From contig JAGQXA010000311.1 in assembly GCA_020436865.1 (NCBI GenBank), forward strand, positions 1 to 9,447: a stretch of DNA of 9,447 nt, read 5' to 3'. Below are positions 7,411 to 9,447 of this stretch, piece after piece. The notes below the pieces were generated by a model. The model saw only the letters and a list, made by a program, of their open reading frames with translations. It made no database searches and was not told the origin of the DNA. A program made the position numbers and the translations under genes. Position 1 is the stretch's first letter, and the number at the start of each line of letters is the position of its first letter. Source of the stretch: Saprospiraceae bacterium (GTDB lineage: Bacteria; Bacteroidota; Bacteroidia; Chitinophagales; Saprospiraceae).

Positions 7411-8331
7411 ATGAAAAAAATATACTTCCTCCTCATAAGCCTGTTCTGCTCCTTGTCGATCCTGCAAGCCCAGGACCAGGCCATTTTCACGCAATACCAC
7501 ATTTCCCCGATTCTGATCAACCCGGCGGTTGCCGGTTTTACGGAATACCATGAGTTGCAGCTCAACGTGCGCAATCAGTGGACGGGCTTTCCCGGCGCGC
7601 CGCTGACCTATGCGGGCATGTACAACGGGCCGATCGGCAAGACGTTGGGGCTTGGCGCCGGCCTGTTGTCGGAGAACGTCGCCTCGATGACCCGCCTGCG
7701 CTTTCAGCTCAACTACGCTTTCCGCTATCAGATCCAGAACGTAAAGGTTGCGGCCGGTTTTTCGACCGAATTCTCCAACCTGTCGCTCAATAACGATGTA
7801 TTCAGCAACGGCTTCTACCAGCAGGGCGATCAGGTGATCGACGATTTCGATCAGGGCGAGAAGATCTTCGACGCGACCCTCGGCTTTTTCGCGACGATCT
7901 CCGACAAGACTTTCATCGGTCTGTCCTTTCCGAACCTGATCGTAGCCAAGATCAGCGATATCGAATCGGGTTCTAACGAAGGTTCTTTCTTCAAGTACTA
8001 CATCTTCCATGTGGGCTCGAAGTTCGAGTTCACCGACGCCAATTTTTCGCTCGAGCCTTCGGTCATGCTTCGCAGCATCAAAGACGTGCCGTTCAGCATG
8101 GACTTCAACCTCAAGGCCGGTTTCCTCGACGATCGTCTGATCGCAGGCATGTCGTACCGGGCCGGCACCGGCGGCGCCCTGGGCCTTCTGCTCGGCACCG
8201 AACTCGACAATTTCCGGATCTTCTATTCCTACGACCTTTCCTTCCAGGATTTTCAGCAGTACAGCAGCGGATCGCATGAAGCGACCCTGGCCCTGCGCTT
8301 GAAGGGGAAGAAGAAACCGCTGGGGTATTGA
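7411..8331 (+). CDS. PorP/SprF family type IX secretion system membrane protein
   Basis: The 306-residue protein starts at ATG 7411 with a signal peptide (MKKIYFLLISLFCSLSILQA, cleavage before QDQAIF). The family signature follows at once: QAIFTQYHISPILINPAVAG at 23-42, then alternating amphipathic beta strands typical of an outer-membrane beta-barrel, ending with ATLALRLKGK. The length is normal for the family (about 300-330 residues). PorP/SprF proteins are outer-membrane-associated T9SS parts. In Flavobacterium johnsoniae, SprF is needed for SprB export and is encoded directly downstream of sprB. The same order here, after a gene with a type B sorting domain, makes this the likely dedicated partner of the 1628-residue adhesin. 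Genomes of this phylum carry many paralogs, so I give no gene symbol. Confidence 0.93.
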   Translation: MKKIYFLLISLFCSLSILQAQDQAIFTQYHISPILINPAVAGFTEYHELQLNVRNQWTGFPGAPLTYAGMYNGPIGKTLGLGAGLLSENVASMTRLRFQLNYAFRYQIQNVKVAAGFSTEFSNLSLNNDVFSNGFYQQGDQVIDDFDQGEKIFDATLGFFATISDKTFIGLSFPNLIVAKISDIESGSNEGSFFKYYIFHVGSKFEFTDANFSLEPSVMLRSIKDVPFSMDFNLKAGFLDDRLIAGMSYRAGTGGALGLLLGTELDNFRIFYSYDLSFQDFQQYSSGSHEATLALRLKGKKKPLGY

Positions 8332-8333
8332 GG

Positions 8334-8410
8334 CTGGATGCTGGATGTTCGATCTTGGATGTTGGTACGGTCTTACCAAGAACCAACATCCAACATCTAA
8401 GATCCAAGAA
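8334..8410 (+). repeat. Second heptamer-based inverted repeat, directly after the porP/sprF-like gene
   Basis: Five heptamers of TTGGATG type (8334-8368) face five of CCAACAT type (8376-8410) across a 7-nt centre. The best stem pairs 8351-8366 with 8382-8397 (15 of 16). It starts two bases after the stop codon. The unit sequence differs from the element before the gene, but the plan is the same: 7-nt units, a purine-rich arm, then its complement. Confidence 0.78.
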
Positions 8411-8442
8411 TAGATGTCCTTTAACAATTGGTTTTTGGGATG

Positions 8443-8477
8443 GCCTCTCCTCGCTCGCGGGGGGAGGCTTCTTTTCT
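8443..8477 (+). terminator. Probable intrinsic terminator of the adhesin/porP-sprF-like unit
   Basis: GCCTCTCC (8443-8450) pairs with GGGGAGGC (8461-8468), 8 bp including one G-U, around a 10-nt loop. A T-rich tail follows at 8469-8477. It lies about 110 bases after the porP/sprF-like stop codon. Confidence 0.65.
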
Positions 8478-8544
8478 GCAACCCCTTTTCTCCCTTTCTT
8501 CATTTTTGGCACGATTTTTTCATTACCCTTACCGACGGCCACTT

Positions 8545-8700
8545 TCACAGCCTACCGGCCAGCTCCTGGAGGCGTTCGCGGACAAAGAAGGCGGCCGTAG
8601 TAAATGACTTGATTTGTTGTACTGAAAACCGATGATCTTTAAGCCTTTCAATTAGTCCTACTGACGCATCCATTGGGTGGCGCCAATCGCAGACCTGCAT
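8545..8700 (-). CDS. Possible small or truncated protein, 51 residues, unrecognised
   Basis: On the minus strand, ATG at 8700 opens a 51-codon frame to TGA at 8545. It begins MQVCDWRHPMDASVGLIERL and ends TTAAFFVRERLQELAGRL. The composition is protein-like: alternating hydrophobic and charged residues and a likely C-terminal amphipathic helix. A stop codon lies three codons upstream. A second frame just upstream (reading REAWVMFDAGL around 8700-8720) also looks protein-like, so this could be the tail of a frameshifted gene instead of a complete small one. There is no clear ribosome binding site, but such sites are usually absent in this phylum. I do not recognise the family. It runs convergent to the porP/sprF-like gene. 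Confidence 0.3.
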   Translation of the reverse strand: MQVCDWRHPMDASVGLIERLKDHRFSVQQIKSFTTAAFFVRERLQELAGRL

Positions 8701-8734
8701 CGAACATTACCCAAGCCTCCCGGATGCAAAAACG

Positions 8735-8784
8735 ACTGGTAATAAGCGGGTTGACCATTTCTGGTCAGACCCGCTTATACCGGT
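8735..8784 (-). terminator. Long hairpin, candidate minus-strand terminator
   Basis: An inner stem (8742-8757 with 8762-8778, 16 bp with one bulged base) is extended by ACTGGT/ACCGGT (8735-8740 with 8779-8784, one G-U) past a single bulged A. The total is about 22 bp around a 4-nt loop. Read on the minus strand, it is followed two bases later by five Ts (complement of 8728-8732), as in an intrinsic terminator. On the plus strand no T-run follows. If it is a terminator, it would end a minus-strand transcript coming from about 8790-9150. Confidence 0.5.
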
Positions 8785-8855
8785 TCGTTCTCCTTCAGCC
8801 CGTTCGGGCAAAAAAATACCATAACCTGGGTATAAAATTAACGTGGACATAGCGG

Positions 8856-8885
8856 TATATTTGTAATGTTCAATTGAGTTGAACA
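8856..8885 (+). promoter_or_regulatory. Bacteroidetes-type -7 box with adjoining palindromic operator-like site
   Basis: TATATTTG at 8856-8863 matches the Bacteroidetes -7 consensus TAnnTTTG. No clear TTG -33 element sits at the usual distance. Four bases downstream, TGTTCAA (8867-8873) and TTGAACA (8879-8885) form a perfect 7-bp inverted repeat with a 5-base spacer, where transcription would start. That placement would suit a repressor site. No plus-strand protein gene follows directly. Confidence 0.4.
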
Positions 8886-8914
8886 AAAGATTACAGACAA
8901 GTTATAATCCACCT

Positions 8915-9154
8915 TTAGCGAACGCCATGAGCATTTTTACCTCCGACCTTTCTTTTAGTTTTCCCGTATTTTTTTCCTAGGCGTTTTACATTGATGGATT
9001 TAGCATATTCCGTGGTGGAGAGATAGGCTCCAGTTAGTTCTGGGTCACTGAGGATCGTTGAAATTTTGTCGGACGCATCTACCTTATTAGAAGGGCTACT
9101 CGATGTGATCGGACAAAGTGAGATTATCCCGCAGTGCCGTTTTTTTGGTTGCTG
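8915..9154 (-). pseudogene. Start-less minus-strand reading frame, possible gene remnant
   Basis: An uninterrupted 79-codon frame runs from just inside a stop at 9155-9157 to TAA at 8915. Its readable core is VDASDKISTILSDPELTGAY followed by a Lys-rich tail (KRLGKKYGKTKRKVGG). It contains no ATG, GTG or TTG, so it cannot be a normal intact gene. It may be the tail of a decayed or frameshifted gene, or chance. A minus-strand terminator-like hairpin lies about 130 bases downstream of its stop. I do not recognise the family. Confidence 0.22.
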
Positions 9155-9221
9155 TTAACAAATTATAATCTCGTGTCAAAAACAACGAATCTCTCTGTCA
9201 GGAGTCATCGTTAACCAGGAT

Positions 9222-9265
9222 GGGCATCAGCCGCGTACCTTGCGGCTGATGCCTATTTATTTTTG
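9222..9265 (+). terminator. Strong intrinsic terminator, or 5' attenuator of the next gene
   Basis: GGGCATCAGCCGC (9222-9234) pairs with GCGGCTGATGCCT (9242-9254) over 13 bp (outermost pair G-U) around a 7-nt loop. A T-rich tail follows at 9255-9265. No plus-strand coding gene lies between it and the previous terminator about 750 bases away. It therefore ends an untranslated RNA or acts in the leader of the next gene, whose ATG is 65 bases downstream. TATTTTTG at 9258-9265 also fits the TAnnTTTG -7 consensus, so promoter and terminator tail may overlap. Confidence 0.75.
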
Positions 9266-9329
9266 TGTATATACTTAGGTTTTCTTACTACGCATTAACA
9301 ATTTTTGTTTCACCAAAACTTCGGATCTC

Positions 9330-9447
9330 ATGAAAAAAGCGAATTTTTCGCTGGTGCTCTCCAGCATCGTTTTTCTGCTTTTTCTGGGAGTTTCAAACCT
9401 GAGTGCGCAGACATTTGCGAGCACGCTGGGCTTAAACGCTCCCATCG
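9330..9447 (+). CDS. N-terminus of a secreted protein (3' truncated by the window)
   Basis: ATG at 9330 opens a frame that stays open to the window edge (39 complete codons). It starts with a typical signal peptide: MKKANF, then the hydrophobic core SLVLSSIVFLLFLGVSNL, then SAQ with probable cleavage before TFAST. No lipobox cysteine is seen. SAQ-T cleavage sites are common in exported proteins of this phylum. Too little of the mature protein is visible to assign a family; another T9SS cargo would fit the neighbourhood but is not shown. Confidence 0.75.
   Translation, partial: MKKANFSLVLSSIVFLLFLGVSNLSAQTFASTLGLNAPI

Larger units (their letters stand above)
8478..9329. other. Long stretch without a clear gene
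   Basis: The region is more AT-rich than the flanking genes and has no convincing plus-strand coding frame; the ATG-initiated plus-strand frames at its left end run through the terminator and lie antisense to a better minus-strand frame. It holds two weak minus-strand frames (8545-8700 and 8915-9154), a long hairpin (8735-8784), a promoter-like box next to a palindrome (8856-8885) and a strong plus-strand terminator (9222-9265). It could be a decayed gene region, an RNA locus, or both. Confidence 0.5.

Noticed and set aside
3951..7574. Long minus-strand open frames (3951-5036, 5142-6341, 6681-7574)
   Set aside because: They are antisense to a well-supported coding region with strong GC third-position bias, which removes stops on the opposite strand. 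The products are rich in Arg, His, Asp and Val and show no domain.
7369..8548. Minus-strand frames over the porP/sprF-like gene and the heptamer repeats
   Set aside because: The protein-level periodicity (RSNIQHP, EIWDLG) is just the 7-nt DNA repeat translated. The rest is antisense to the PorP/SprF-family gene.
8328..8635. Two overlapping plus-strand frames (8328-8600 and 8414-8635)
   Set aside because: They run through the heptamer repeat and/or the terminator hairpin, lack a signal peptide or domain, and lie antisense to a more protein-like frame.
8803..8820. GCCCG-TT-CGGGC hairpin as a terminator
   Set aside because: The stem is only 5 bp with a 2-nt loop. On the plus strand it is followed by As, not Ts, and on the minus strand the T-run comes before the stem.

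Overview
The window looks like a chromosomal piece of a Bacteroidota (Bacteroidetes) genome, most likely Saprospiria/Lewinella-like. This rests on three things: type IX secretion system (T9SS) sorting domains of both type A and type B, a PorP/SprF-family protein directly behind a large SprB-like adhesin, and start codons without Shine-Dalgarno sequences. The species assignment is inference. The genes are GC-rich with a strong third-position bias, so long false open frames run antisense to them. The last kilobase is more AT-rich.

Layout, left to right. (1) The 3' end of a large secreted multidomain protein (to 1355): end of an HYR-like domain, a carboxypeptidase-regulatory-like beta domain, a dockerin-like pair of loops, a cohesin-like domain and a type A sorting domain. 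A perfect 13-bp hairpin terminator follows (1370-1412). (2) A small secreted protein (1481-2272) made of one cohesin-like domain and a type A sorting domain. (3) A 1628-residue surface protein (2415-7301): signal peptide, four tandem cohesin-like domains, about twelve SprB/PKD-like repeats and a type B (gliding-motility-associated) sorting domain. (4) A PorP/SprF-family outer-membrane-associated protein (7411-8331), the expected partner for export or anchoring of type B cargo. (5) About 1 kb without a clear gene (8332-9329). It holds a heptamer inverted repeat, a terminator, a long hairpin, two weak minus-strand reading frames, a promoter-like site over a palindrome, and a second strong terminator. 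(6) The first 39 codons of another secreted protein at the right edge (9330 onward).

The genes read as a cell-surface adhesin/scaffold cluster exported by T9SS. Six cohesin-like domains are spread over three adjacent cargo genes, and the first gene also carries a dockerin-like module. The four tandem cohesin-like domains of the large protein alternate A-B-A-B and carry a regularly spaced cysteine pair. Both cysteines are replaced in the single-domain neighbour. The PorP/SprF gene is bracketed by two inverted repeats built from 7-nt units of different sequence but the same architecture.
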